The notes beneath the pieces are model-generated. The model did no database searches. It was not told where the DNA came from and was given only the letters and a program-made list of their open reading frames with translations. Made by a program: the position numbers and the translations under genes. Positions 1 through 9,500 of a DNA stretch of 39,820 nucleotides are shown here, piece after piece; positions within the stretch are counted from its first letter, which is position 1; each line of letters begins with the position of its first letter. This DNA comes from Polysphondylium violaceum (lineage: Eukaryota; Evosea; Eumycetozoa; Dictyosteliales; Dictyosteliaceae), in contig AJWJ01000191.1 of assembly GCA_000277445.1 (NCBI GenBank), forward strand, positions 1 to 39,820, given 5' to 3'.

Positions 1-1232
<1,232 letters not shown>

Positions 1233-1437
1233 ATGTTAATATACCGTTTTGTCTTTCTTTTTTTTAAATACTGTTTTTTTTTTTATCATAATCATCAACT
1301 AAAAACCCCTAATCAATCAATTTTATTGATAGTATAATACTACATAATTTTATATTATAATAATAATAATAAATCAAACAAATAAAACCCTACCTAAAAA
1401 AAAAAAATAATAATAATTTAAAAAAAACAATCTGACT

Positions 1438-1526
1438 TTATTTTTGTTGTTGTTGTTTTGGTTTACCATTTTTGTTTTTATTAATACTTTTTCTTTTCTT
1501 TATCTTGTTTTGTTTTATCTTTTTAC

Positions 1527-1617
<91 letters not shown>

Positions 1618-3057
1618 GTTATTATTGTTATTATTATTATTGTTATTATTATCATTATTCTTATTACTATTTATAGCAGTAGTGGTAGAAGTTGTAGTAT
1701 TGTTACTCTTTGTATTATCATTTTTGTTTGAAATAATATTATTAGCTTCAACTTTTGAATCTTTTAAAGGTGGAAATGGAATATCTAAAAAGCAGTCTTC
1801 ACAAACAAAATAAGGTATAAAATATTCATCAACTTTAGGTCCTTGTAATTGAGTTCTGAGGAAATATTCAAAAGAATATAGATTCATTTTAAATATATCC
1901 ATGTTTTCTTCTTTGATTGTTTTTGCTGGATTAAAAGTGGTATCAAATGGATCTTCAATAAACATTGAAGCATTTGTATTGTTTTCCAATAAGGTCAAAT
2001 TGGCAGTTGATTTTGAACTGATAACACCCTTTCTAATAGACACGAGCTTTTGGTCAAAATCAAAGGATGAGTAAAATCTAAAGAATCCGTGGAAAAGAGA
2101 TACAAGACCCATTGTGTTTTTACTCTTGTACACAAGTTTGTGTGCTTGATCTTTGAGTACCAAATCAATCAAGTTTGGATTATTGTGAAGAGCTGGTAAA
2201 ACGCTGGGAACAAGGGTTTGACAATAAAAGATCACTAGATTATAGTAAGAGTATGAAGAGAGATATCCACCAGCGGCATCGACGAGATGTTTAGACATTG
2301 CCCATTTTTTAACAAGAGTGAGGAGGGCAAATGATCTGGGATCGAGCAAAGAGTAGGCTTTGATGAGAAGAGAGTTTTTGATGCCAATGTCGTTGTGGAA
2401 ACCGATATCGAAATTTATATTTTCTTTGTTGAATTTAATGATGGGAACTCTGGCGTGGACAATGGTATGTGTTACTTTGAATCCATTCTTTTCCAAGATA
2501 GCGGACAATCTATAGTAGTGGGATTTGTATACTTGGGTATTTGGTAGTTTGTTCAAGAGACAGAGATCAACATCGCTTCCTTGGACATCCAACTCACTCA
2601 GATAGGAGCCATAGGGTTGGAGATCAAATTTGTTGAAATGAATCTTTAATAGACTTTCAAGAGATTTGATTAATTTGGTTTTTAAACTACGTTCTGAACA
2701 TCTAATGGTGGAGGCATAGTGAAATAGTTGATTATTTACATTGATCAATTCTTGAGGAGTTGATTTAATTGCTGATGAGGCCAACATATTGCTGAGGACA
2801 ACATTCATTAAATTATTTTTAAAGTTTGAATAATATTTATAGATGGTTGATCTCAATGATTTTGGAATCTTTTCAAAAAATCGATCAATATCTAAATATT
2901 CTGGAAGAATTGGAAGAACAGATTCCAAGTATTGATTGTTTGTTAAATTATACATATCTGATTGAATATATAATCTACCATATTTTCTATAAATATTATT
3001 ATCATTTTTACTAAAAAATTTAATAAATTCTTTTTTTTCTTCTACATCTAATTTCAT
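1438..3057 (-). CDS. Cid1-like terminal nucleotidyltransferase (non-canonical poly(A)/poly(U) polymerase)
   Basis: The 539-residue product carries a polymerase-beta-type nucleotidyltransferase core: G150-S151, then S161-D-V-D164 supplying two metal-binding aspartates, and a third at about D217 (NFDIGF). A PAP-associated segment follows (NTMGLVSLFHGFFRFYSSF, then MFIEDPFDTTFN). This is the architecture of Cid1/GLD-2/TUT enzymes that add A or U to RNA 3' ends; nucleotide preference cannot be told by eye. The C-terminus is a poly-Asn tract of about 45 residues (encoded by ATT repeats on the plus strand) and a basic Lys/Gln tail. The start at 3057 is the first ATG in frame, but its ATGA overlaps the stop of the upstream minus-strand frame, leaving no room for a promoter. 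This may therefore be the 3' part of one longer gene (see findings). Confidence 0.85.
1527..1617 (+). repeat. ATT/AAT trinucleotide microsatellite encoding poly-Asn
   Basis: About 30 uninterrupted ATT units on the plus strand, continuing with GTT/ATC interruptions to about 1660. Read on the minus strand they are AAT/AAC codons forming the poly-Asn tract of the nucleotidyltransferase. Such coding AAT repeats are characteristic of dictyostelid genomes, and length polymorphism is expected. Confidence 0.95.
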
Positions 3058-4022
3058 TCTTGGATTATTATTATTATTATTATTATTGTTATTATTATTA
3101 TTATTACTCTTGTTATGGGTATGTTCTTTTTTTGATATCTATTTGGATTTGAATCTGATTCAGATTCAGAATCTGAATTATCATTTTCTGATGAGATGGA
3201 TTCTGTTTCCTTTAACTCTTTTTGATTATTTTTGGTATTTAATATTTCAATTTTTAATTTAATATCTTCTAGAGTATTTGACATTGTTTCTATGTCCTTT
3301 GTCTTCTTTTTCTTATTATTTTTATTATTCTTGTTATTATTATTGTTTTTGTTGGTATGAATCTTTTGAATTTGAAGTTGAATATCCTCCAAAGTTTTTG
3401 TTATAAATTCTATTTCACTACTTTGATTATCTTGCTCAATACTGCCACTTATACTATTGCTAATACTAATAATATCATCATCTTCATAATCTTCATCATC
3501 ATATTCATTATCATCTTCATCAGGTAGCATCACAACATCGGGAAAGGTTTGAGCCAATGTTAATTTTGTTTTAATTCTATTTGGAGATCTTTGTTGAGCT
3601 TCTATTAGATATGATTGCATATTAATTGAAAATTGATTTGAAAAGAGACAGTATTCCAAAGGATCATCTTCATAAAACTCTTGTTCTTTTGTCCATTTTC
3701 TTTCATTGTTTAGAATGTTTTTAACCAGAGATTGTACTCTATTTAAAATAGTAAAATTCTCTATATAAACATCATGAACAAAGAGGGGCTTTTCTTCTTT
3801 AAGTTCTTCTCTTTCTCGAAGCTGAAACTCTTCTATAAAGTCCAAAACATGAGAAAAATAGTCATCTACATCTAAATCATCATAAAAATACACAGGGGGA
3901 ACTTGTCTAGCGCCCCATCCCTTTTTCCAGTAATGTGCTCCACTCTTCTCCCAGGCGTCGGGTCCTTTATTGACATAGGATTTAATGAACTTATAATACT
4001 TTTTGATATGTTTTCTTTCCAT
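3054..4022 (-). CDS. Acidic hypothetical protein, possibly the N-terminal part of the adjacent nucleotidyltransferase
   Basis: The frame encodes 322 residues beginning MERKHIKKYYKFIKSYV. Residues about 1-165 look globular (many aromatic residues, WEKSGAHYWKKGWGARQVPP near 24-43). Then come an Asp/Glu-rich stretch (about 168-190), Asn/Lys-rich and Ser/Glu-rich low-complexity segments, and a run of Ile (ATA codons) up to the stop. A poly-Ile tail is implausible for a dictyostelid protein; the same bases in another frame are poly-Asn (AAT) leading directly into the nucleotidyltransferase. The TGA at 3054-3056 overlaps the downstream ATG. I do not recognise the N-terminal domain. It could be a separate gene, or the first exon or domain of a roughly 860-residue nucleotidyltransferase interrupted by a sequence indel. 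Confidence 0.6.
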   Translation of the reverse strand: MERKHIKKYYKFIKSYVNKGPDAWEKSGAHYWKKGWGARQVPPVYFYDDLDVDDYFSHVLDFIEEFQLREREELKEEKPLFVHDVYIENFTILNRVQSLVKNILNNERKWTKEQEFYEDDPLEYCLFSNQFSINMQSYLIEAQQRSPNRIKTKLTLAQTFPDVVMLPDEDDNEYDDEDYEDDDIISISNSISGSIEQDNQSSEIEFITKTLEDIQLQIQKIHTNKNNNNNKNNKNNKKKKTKDIETMSNTLEDIKLKIEILNTKNNQKELKETESISSENDNSDSESESDSNPNRYQKKNIPITRVIIIIITIIIIIIIIQE

Positions 4023-4180
4023 TTCTTTACTTATACAAAGTAATCGGAATCAATATTTAACTTTTTTTTTTTTTTTTTAACAAAAATAATGAGAAATGTG
4101 TGGTTTTTTGATTTTTTCTCAATTTTTGATTGCTTTTTTTTTTTAATTTAAAATTTATTGAGACTTTATCATTTTCAAAT

Positions 4181-5878
4181 TTATGAAGAACTAGTTGGTA
4201 AATCAATGACTACCCAATCGAAATCAAAAGTTTCAGGAATACCATTACGAGTAACGTTTTCCCATTGTGTACCAATCCATGTAAATGGTGGGGTTTGAGA
4301 TGATGCATGTGTTGGACCAGAGTAGGCAACTTGGAGACCGGCATTTAATAATTGATAACTAATGATTTTACTATCAATGCCACCATGAATACCTAAATAG
4401 AACCAAGAGTCGGGTTTGGGTGGTGTTGCACTAGATTCAATATCAAATCTAGCGGCAATTGCATTTCCTGGATATCCTTGACTATAGGGATCAGTTTGGT
4501 ATTGATTGTAGGTCATAATAGCTTGCATTCCTTCGAGTGAATTTACATTGTCTTGATCTCTTTTGAATATCATTGCACGTGGATTCATGTCGTATGACAA
4601 GATATTGCCATACAATTGTTCATAGTAGGTGTAGCCCATGAGTTGTTGAATTTCTACAAAGAATGGACGATTGTAACTGGCCCAGAATGAGGCACTAGAT
4701 AGATATTGAGATACATCTTGAGATTGATAATAGCCTGGCGCTGTTTCGACGATCCACAAGGTGTTTGGAACGATTGGTTGGGATGGTTTGAATAATTTGT
4801 AATCAATGACTTGCCATTGGTTGTTATAGGTACCAGATTGATATTGTACATAGTTGTTTACCCATTCTGCGCCAGTGTTTGAAAGACGATTGGCAACAAC
4901 TGAACGAACCCAATATAGCAATGATTGGTAGGTAACTTTGCTATAAAGAGATGGGATAAGAATATCATTGGTGGTCTCAATAATTGCCAAGTTTGATGGT
5001 TGGAGAATAGAGAAATCATCATCACTGGTCAAAATACCTGGATAAGAGGAGTAGAATACTTGACTGTTGGCCACCATTGGATCTGGGATAATAAGTTTTT
5101 TATAGATACGAAGCATTGTGAAATAGCTGCCCCAGGTGGTATGTGAGGCATAGAGTTCGGAATTGTCTGGTTTCAATCTAATCAAAGCTGAGCATCTGCC
5201 TTTGGTAGCAAATATGGTCTCGAGCTCTTTCAAGGTCAAGTCGGTGGTGGTGTGTTTGGTTGAGTTCATATATTCTAAATAACCAACGACATCTCCGAGA
5301 TCACCAATGAAATTGATCAATAACAATTGTAATTCATTCAATTGTTTGTCAGAATCTGCAGCAATTTGATATCCTTTCACCAAACCTTGGAATTGATTTA
5401 AAACATTATTGACTGCGACAGAATATGGATCACTAGAGTTTGTAAATTCGCTTTGCATCCAAGCATAATTGGCAAGGGCGAAATCTACCAAAGGCTCTGG
5501 AATTAAAGTTGGGTCGGTGCTATTCATATAGTTTGTGAAATAGTTGACGCTAAAATTATAGATGTAGCTGTTTGTCAAGTAACCTTCTAAAAATCCAGCA
5601 GCATAATAGTTTGGTTGAGTCATTTCTATCATTAGTTTACCCCATCCATCTTTACTCATTTCATCTTTAAAATAACCATATCCAATTGCATTTGAAACTT
5701 TTCCCTCTAAAACTTGAAAATCTGAAGTAATTGAATACCATTGTATATTTGATTCTGCACTATTACTATTGCTACTACTTCCAAAGATTTCCTCTTCGCT
5801 CAGTATTTTTTGTGATGATACAATTGTTGAATAACAAATTACAAGTAGTAAAACTAATAAACTATAAATAGTTTTCAT
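4181..5878 (-). CDS. Secreted or lysosomal phospholipase B-like protein (565 aa)
   Basis: This is a full-length member of the phospholipase B-like (PLBD) family, N-terminal-nucleophile hydrolases that deacylate phospholipids in lysosomes or the secreted fraction; D. discoideum has several paralogues. An N-terminal signal peptide (residues about 1-22, MKTIYSLLVLLLVICYSTIV) precedes the mature chain. The family segment with the nucleophilic Cys, at about C229 (TKGRCSALIRL), is followed by the hallmark HTTWGSYFTMLRIYKKL. Further family blocks are SYDMNPRAMIFKRDQ and the C-terminal ETFDFDWVVIDL. There are no introns and the length is typical. It is divergent from the SDR gene across a 409-bp AT-rich spacer. 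Which paralogue it corresponds to cannot be decided by eye. Confidence 0.93.
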   Translation of the reverse strand: MKTIYSLLVLLLVICYSTIVSSQKILSEEEIFGSSSNSNSAESNIQWYSITSDFQVLEGKVSNAIGYGYFKDEMSKDGWGKLMIEMTQPNYYAAGFLEGYLTNSYIYNFSVNYFTNYMNSTDPTLIPEPLVDFALANYAWMQSEFTNSSDPYSVAVNNVLNQFQGLVKGYQIAADSDKQLNELQLLLINFIGDLGDVVGYLEYMNSTKHTTTDLTLKELETIFATKGRCSALIRLKPDNSELYASHTTWGSYFTMLRIYKKLIIPDPMVANSQVFYSSYPGILTSDDDFSILQPSNLAIIETTNDILIPSLYSKVTYQSLLYWVRSVVANRLSNTGAEWVNNYVQYQSGTYNNQWQVIDYKLFKPSQPIVPNTLWIVETAPGYYQSQDVSQYLSSASFWASYNRPFFVEIQQLMGYTYYEQLYGNILSYDMNPRAMIFKRDQDNVNSLEGMQAIMTYNQYQTDPYSQGYPGNAIAARFDIESSATPPKPDSWFYLGIHGGIDSKIISYQLLNAGLQVAYSGPTHASSQTPPFTWIGTQWENVTRNGIPETFDFDWVVIDLPTSSS

Positions 5879-6287
5879 TTTTAAATATATATGTATATAT
5901 GTATATAAATATATATGTATATATGTATATAAATAATACTCTATATATTTAGTTTATCATTAGAATGATGAGAGATTTGATTAAACTACCAGCATTGAGC
6001 AATAAAATTTTTTTTTATAAAAAAAATCTAATTTTTATCATCCTGGGGGATTCGGATTTGTTCCATAATTATTAATTTGGTTTTCAATTTTTTATGATCA
6101 AATATCTCATTGGGAGTATAATAGGAGAGTAGTATTTTTTATCTTTATTAGTGTTCATTGGACATTACAATATATTAGTAAATTGAAAAAAAAAAAACAA
6201 AAAAAAACTCAAAAAAAAAAAACGAAAATGTTTTTTAAAACAGATATTTAAAAGTTAATCAATATATCAGATTTATAGATATATAAA
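5879..6287. promoter_or_regulatory. Divergent intergenic region with a tandem AT repeat
   Basis: This 409-bp spacer separates two divergently transcribed genes and must contain both promoters. Next to the phospholipase start, about 5885-5933, a 24-bp AT/TGTA unit (TATATATGTATATATGTATA core) occurs twice in tandem. Long A-runs lie close to the SDR start (6186-6224), as is common just upstream of dictyostelid genes. Confidence 0.5.
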
Positions 6288-7259
6288 ATGAAAAATGTAT
6301 TTTTAACAGGAGGAACAGGGTTTGTTGGAAAGTATATTATTGAAGAGTTGATTAGAGAGGGTTATAATGTCAGAGCTCTTAGTCGTTCAAGAGAATCAGA
6401 TAGAACACTTAGAGAGATGGGTTGTGATCCTGTTCATTGTAGTCTCGATAAACCAGAAACATTGGAAATGGGTGTACGTGGCTGTGATATAGTTATACAT
6501 TGCGCTGCTAAATTAGAAACAAACGCTGATTCAGTGCAAGAGTTGTACAGAGATAATGTACAAGGTACAGAGAATCTATTTCAGGTGTCAAAGAGAGACA
6601 ATGTGCGTGTATTTATATTTATTAGTAGTGAAGGTGTTATTATGAATGGCCAACATATCAATAATGCCGATGAACAAATTCCCATACCACCATTGAATAC
6701 ATTGGGATGGTACAATGAATCAAAAGCCCTTTCTGAACAATACATCAACAACAATAGAACAAATTTGATGAAATCAATCATTATTCGTTTGCCTCTTGTG
6801 TGGGGTGCACGTGACAATGTACTGGATTATCTAGTGGGACTTTGTAACAAGTTTCAATGGTTTTGGATTGGAGGAGGTAAGAATTATCTCTCTATTCTCC
6901 ATGCTAAAAATGCTGCTCATGGTATCCGTCTGGCCATTGAAAAAGGTGAAGATGGGGAAACTTATTTCCTTAGTGATGGCGAACCTGTTCAATATCAAAG
7001 ATTCTTTACCGATAGATTCAAACAAAAGGGTGTGCAAACATGGAAGCTGAAAATGTCACTTCCCATTTGGTTTGCCTGGTTTTTAGTGTTTTGTTTCTCA
7101 TTGATTTGGAAAGTATTCAAATTAAAAGGCTTACCATTGTTGACAAAGACTGGCTTAATTTATTCATCAAAAAATTTTACACTCAATGATTCCAAAGCAA
7201 GAAAGAAATTGGGTTATTCAAATATTGTTTCATATGAACAAGGAATGAAAGAGTTGTAA
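6288..7259 (+). CDS. Extended SDR, NAD-dependent epimerase/3-beta-HSD-like protein (323 aa)
   Basis: The Rossmann dinucleotide-binding motif TGGTGFVG lies at residues 7-14, and the Ser-Tyr-Lys catalytic set is visible as SS at 113-114 and YNESK (Y142, K146). This places it in the extended short-chain dehydrogenase/reductase (epimerase/3-beta-hydroxysteroid dehydrogenase) family, which oxidises or reduces hydroxyl/keto groups on sterols, flavonoids or sugars; the substrate is not evident. A hydrophobic segment near residues 256-275 (PIWFAWFLVFCFSLIW) suggests membrane association. The C-terminal FTLNDSKARKKLGYSNIVSY block is typical of the family. There is no intron. It converges with the small gene at 7364-7630. 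Similarity to bacterial SDRs is expected for the family, so I make no claim of transfer. Confidence 0.88.
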   Translation: MKNVFLTGGTGFVGKYIIEELIREGYNVRALSRSRESDRTLREMGCDPVHCSLDKPETLEMGVRGCDIVIHCAAKLETNADSVQELYRDNVQGTENLFQVSKRDNVRVFIFISSEGVIMNGQHINNADEQIPIPPLNTLGWYNESKALSEQYINNNRTNLMKSIIIRLPLVWGARDNVLDYLVGLCNKFQWFWIGGGKNYLSILHAKNAAHGIRLAIEKGEDGETYFLSDGEPVQYQRFFTDRFKQKGVQTWKLKMSLPIWFAWFLVFCFSLIWKVFKLKGLPLLTKTGLIYSSKNFTLNDSKARKKLGYSNIVSYEQGMKEL

Positions 7260-7363
7260 AATAAAAGAATAATTATTATTTTGATTTAATATGTACAGGT
7301 ATTTATTTATTATTATTCATTTTTTGCAACATTATGGATCATTGCAACATTATTCTTCATTTT

Positions 7364-7630
7364 TTAAGCTGGATGTCTTTTCAAAAAGTTGGCAACTTCA
7401 GGATCTGGATTTTGGATTTGATTTTTACTCCATGTCATCCAAGCAATTTTATTGGCACCAAGAAGAGATGATTGATCGGATCCACCTCTAGTAGTGAGAC
7501 TTGATTTTGTATTTACAGAGACATTACCAAAAGAGACAATAGATGCTAAATGATTATAAAAAAATATTATTAGATATAAAGAATTTAATTGGTCATTTTA
7601 ATCAAAAAAATACATACAAAAAATAGACAT
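7364..7630 (-). CDS. Small Ser-rich dictyostelid protein (two exons, 64 aa)
   Basis: Exon 1 is 7618-7630 (13 nt, ATG plus three codons and one base), the intron 7546-7617 (72 bp, GTATGT...TTTAG) and exon 2 is 7364-7545. Together they give 195 nt: 64 codons and TAA. The protein starts MSIFSSIVSFGNVSVNT, has a central Gly/Ser segment (TTRGGSDQSS) and ends in a conserved-looking tail (ANKIAWMTW, then NPDPEVANFLKRHPA). A tiny first exon encoding MxIFxS, a phase-1 intron and a Ser-rich second exon is the structure of several multicopy dictyostelid small-protein families (hssA/2C/7E and UPF0512-like types), many of them developmentally induced. I infer a relationship to these by structure and N-terminus only; the exact family is not certain. 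The function is unknown. The stop faces the SDR stop 105 bp away. Confidence 0.8.
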
Positions 7631-8784
7631 TGTAATTATTATTATTATTAATTGTTTGAAAATGAAATGTTGAAATGAAGAATATTTATATTAATATCTA
7701 TTTGCTTCTTTTCTTGTGCTTTTGATATTGAATGAAAAATCTTTTTTAATGAAAATTAATAGTCCTATTTATATTGTGAAAAATATTTGAAGAGACAAGC
7801 ACAAAAATCTCTAAATATACTATATATACGCACACACACCAACTTTTATATTATTAGGGTTGTTTTCGGGTTGAAAACTAGTAATTTTTTATTTTCACAC
7901 ACACTAAAATGATGGGGTTTTCTTTGATAAATGAATCTCTTGGAAATTAAGAGGTAATGTGGGGTGGAGAGGGGTGTGTTGGGTGAATTGTAGTGAGAGA
8001 TTATATATAATTGTTGTTGTTGATTTGGTATTGTTAATAGTGATGAAATATATTGGGTAAGAGTAAGTAGTCAGTGGGAAGTAGTGTTGAAAGGTAGTGA
8101 TTCTTATACTAGTAGTTGGCGCACACGAACCACTGAGTGACAAATGTAAATAAGGGTTATATTGGGTAAGAGTGAGAGTGATTCAAGTAGAGAAGGAAGT
8201 TTAAAAAATGATAATTTTGGGTATTGGTATTTAAACCTTTTTTCACCAATATTTGTTGCAGCTTATGCTGATGATTATCTATTAGGCAGGTAGTGTTTTT
8301 GACAAGTGGTGTGAATATAATGGTGACAACACTAATGGGAAATGTTTTTATAATATGATATATTTGGTCGAGCGACAAAGAGTATTGACTGAAAATTAAA
8401 TATATATAGAAATTTGGATATATATAGTCAACTAAATATTCAGCGTTTCACAGTGTAGAGTGAGTTTATTAAAAATGGATTAATAATCCGTATTCTCTAA
8501 TTATTTAGGTGTTCTTTTTTTTTTTTAAAATTGAATATTTTGAAGAGATAAATTAAATGTTTGTGGGGGGGTGAGTGAGGAGAAAGGAAAAGGAACAAAC
8601 TAAATCTCTTGTTCACACACTGAGTAAATGGTAGTGGGGTGAAATTATTGTCAAGTGAATCAAGAATTCTTTCTAAAAAGACACTCTTGGTGTATTAGAT
8701 GAGATTTGGCTGGTAGAGATGGATGTGTGGTATCCTTTTTTCAAAAATATTTAAACATTTACACTTGATTGGGAATAGATCACG
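7631..8784. other. Gene-free interval with no confident features
   Basis: The region holds the presumed promoter of the small gene (7631 onward) and then low-complexity, G/T-rich sequence. Two minus-strand frames (7904-8143 and 8157-8378) have low-complexity composition and no recognisable homology. A short motif TATATTGGGTAAGAGT recurs at about 8048 and 8159. Nothing else could be supported. Confidence 0.4.
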
Positions 8785-8928
8785 ATGAATAAATCTAATC
8801 ATCCACCAACAGAATTTGATTGGGATTTAAAGTGAGATTCCATCTCTAGATATTTAAAATTGATTGTTCAACAACATACTGAAGTTGGAATAAATATCAA
8901 CTCAATAGATTGTGGGTATCATTTTTAA
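8785..8928 (+). pseudogene. Possible gene remnant: 47-codon frame with one internal TGA
   Basis: From ATG at 8785 the frame reads MNKSNHPPTEFDWDLK, meets TGA at 8833-8835, and continues in the same frame with DSISRYLKLIVQQHTEVGIN and further protein-like sequence to TAA at 8926-8928. Composition on both sides of the TGA is balanced and unlike the surrounding simple sequence, which suggests real coding ancestry. The family is not recognised. It could be a small gene broken by one stop, the leftover of a larger gene, or a chance frame. Confidence 0.35.
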
Positions 8929-9500
8929 GAGTGTTTGAGTGTGTGAATGTGTGTAAGTGTGTGGATGTAGAATGGAAGTGTTTTTTTTTTATAAACATTT
9001 TTTTTTTTTCTTCAAATAACATCATCAGATAAATCCATGTACCCACATTTAAATAGTTAATTTGATACGCACAACACACCTGCCTCTACAATTTTTTTTA
9101 CCATTTTGAAACTAGTTAACATTTTTAAAAGCATTCCAATGTGACTTTTGTGATGATTCTTTTAAACACAGTTTCTTTTTAGGTTGATAACGTATCATCA
9201 AAAACAAATTGACATTTATTCCCCCAGATATACACGGACTAACATCAAAAAATATGAAACATTTTGATTTTTTTAAAATGTGTTTATTCAATAAAATACA
9301 ACAATTGTCTGCATTGGTATTGTTGTCAAAAATAGATAAATTAGAATAACATCATAACCTCTTTGGTGTGGATGCCAAAAAAAGAATAAACAAATTCCTA
9401 TATAGAGAGCATATATTATGGTGATTAATTTAATTTTAATTTTAATTTTAATTTTAAATTAATTTAATTAAAATGTTTATTCATCATCAGTCATTCACAT
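8929..9500. other. Gene-free interval with AT-rich hexamer array
   Basis: GT-rich and T-rich simple sequence, then an array of about five TTTTAA-type hexamers at 9428-9460 followed by its near complement to 9475, just past the 3' end of the phytochelatin synthase gene. The array can fold back on itself and may be part of that gene's 3' processing region. No gene is seen. Confidence 0.4.

Noticed and set aside
1444-1813. Plus-strand frames rich in Ile or Leu opposite the nucleotidyltransferase
   Set aside because: They are the ATT repeat of the minus-strand poly-Asn tract read in other frames.
7904-8378. Two adjacent minus-strand frames of 79 and 73 codons
   Set aside because: Low-complexity Thr/Ile/His composition, no recognisable motif and no convincing splice connection between them.
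8832-8849. An 18-base GT...AG intron that would remove the TGA at 8833-8835
   Set aside because: Far shorter than any other intron in the window and no branch or pyrimidine signal; the GT and AG are probably coincidental.
8911-8918. Minus-strand ACCCACAA, matching the dictyostelid upstream sequence element of small ncRNA genes
   Set aside because: No Class I RNA conserved box or terminal stem was seen at the expected distance downstream.
8897-9079. Minus-strand 60-codon frame
   Set aside because: Made of Lys runs and CA-repeat translation (His/Thr), no protein character.
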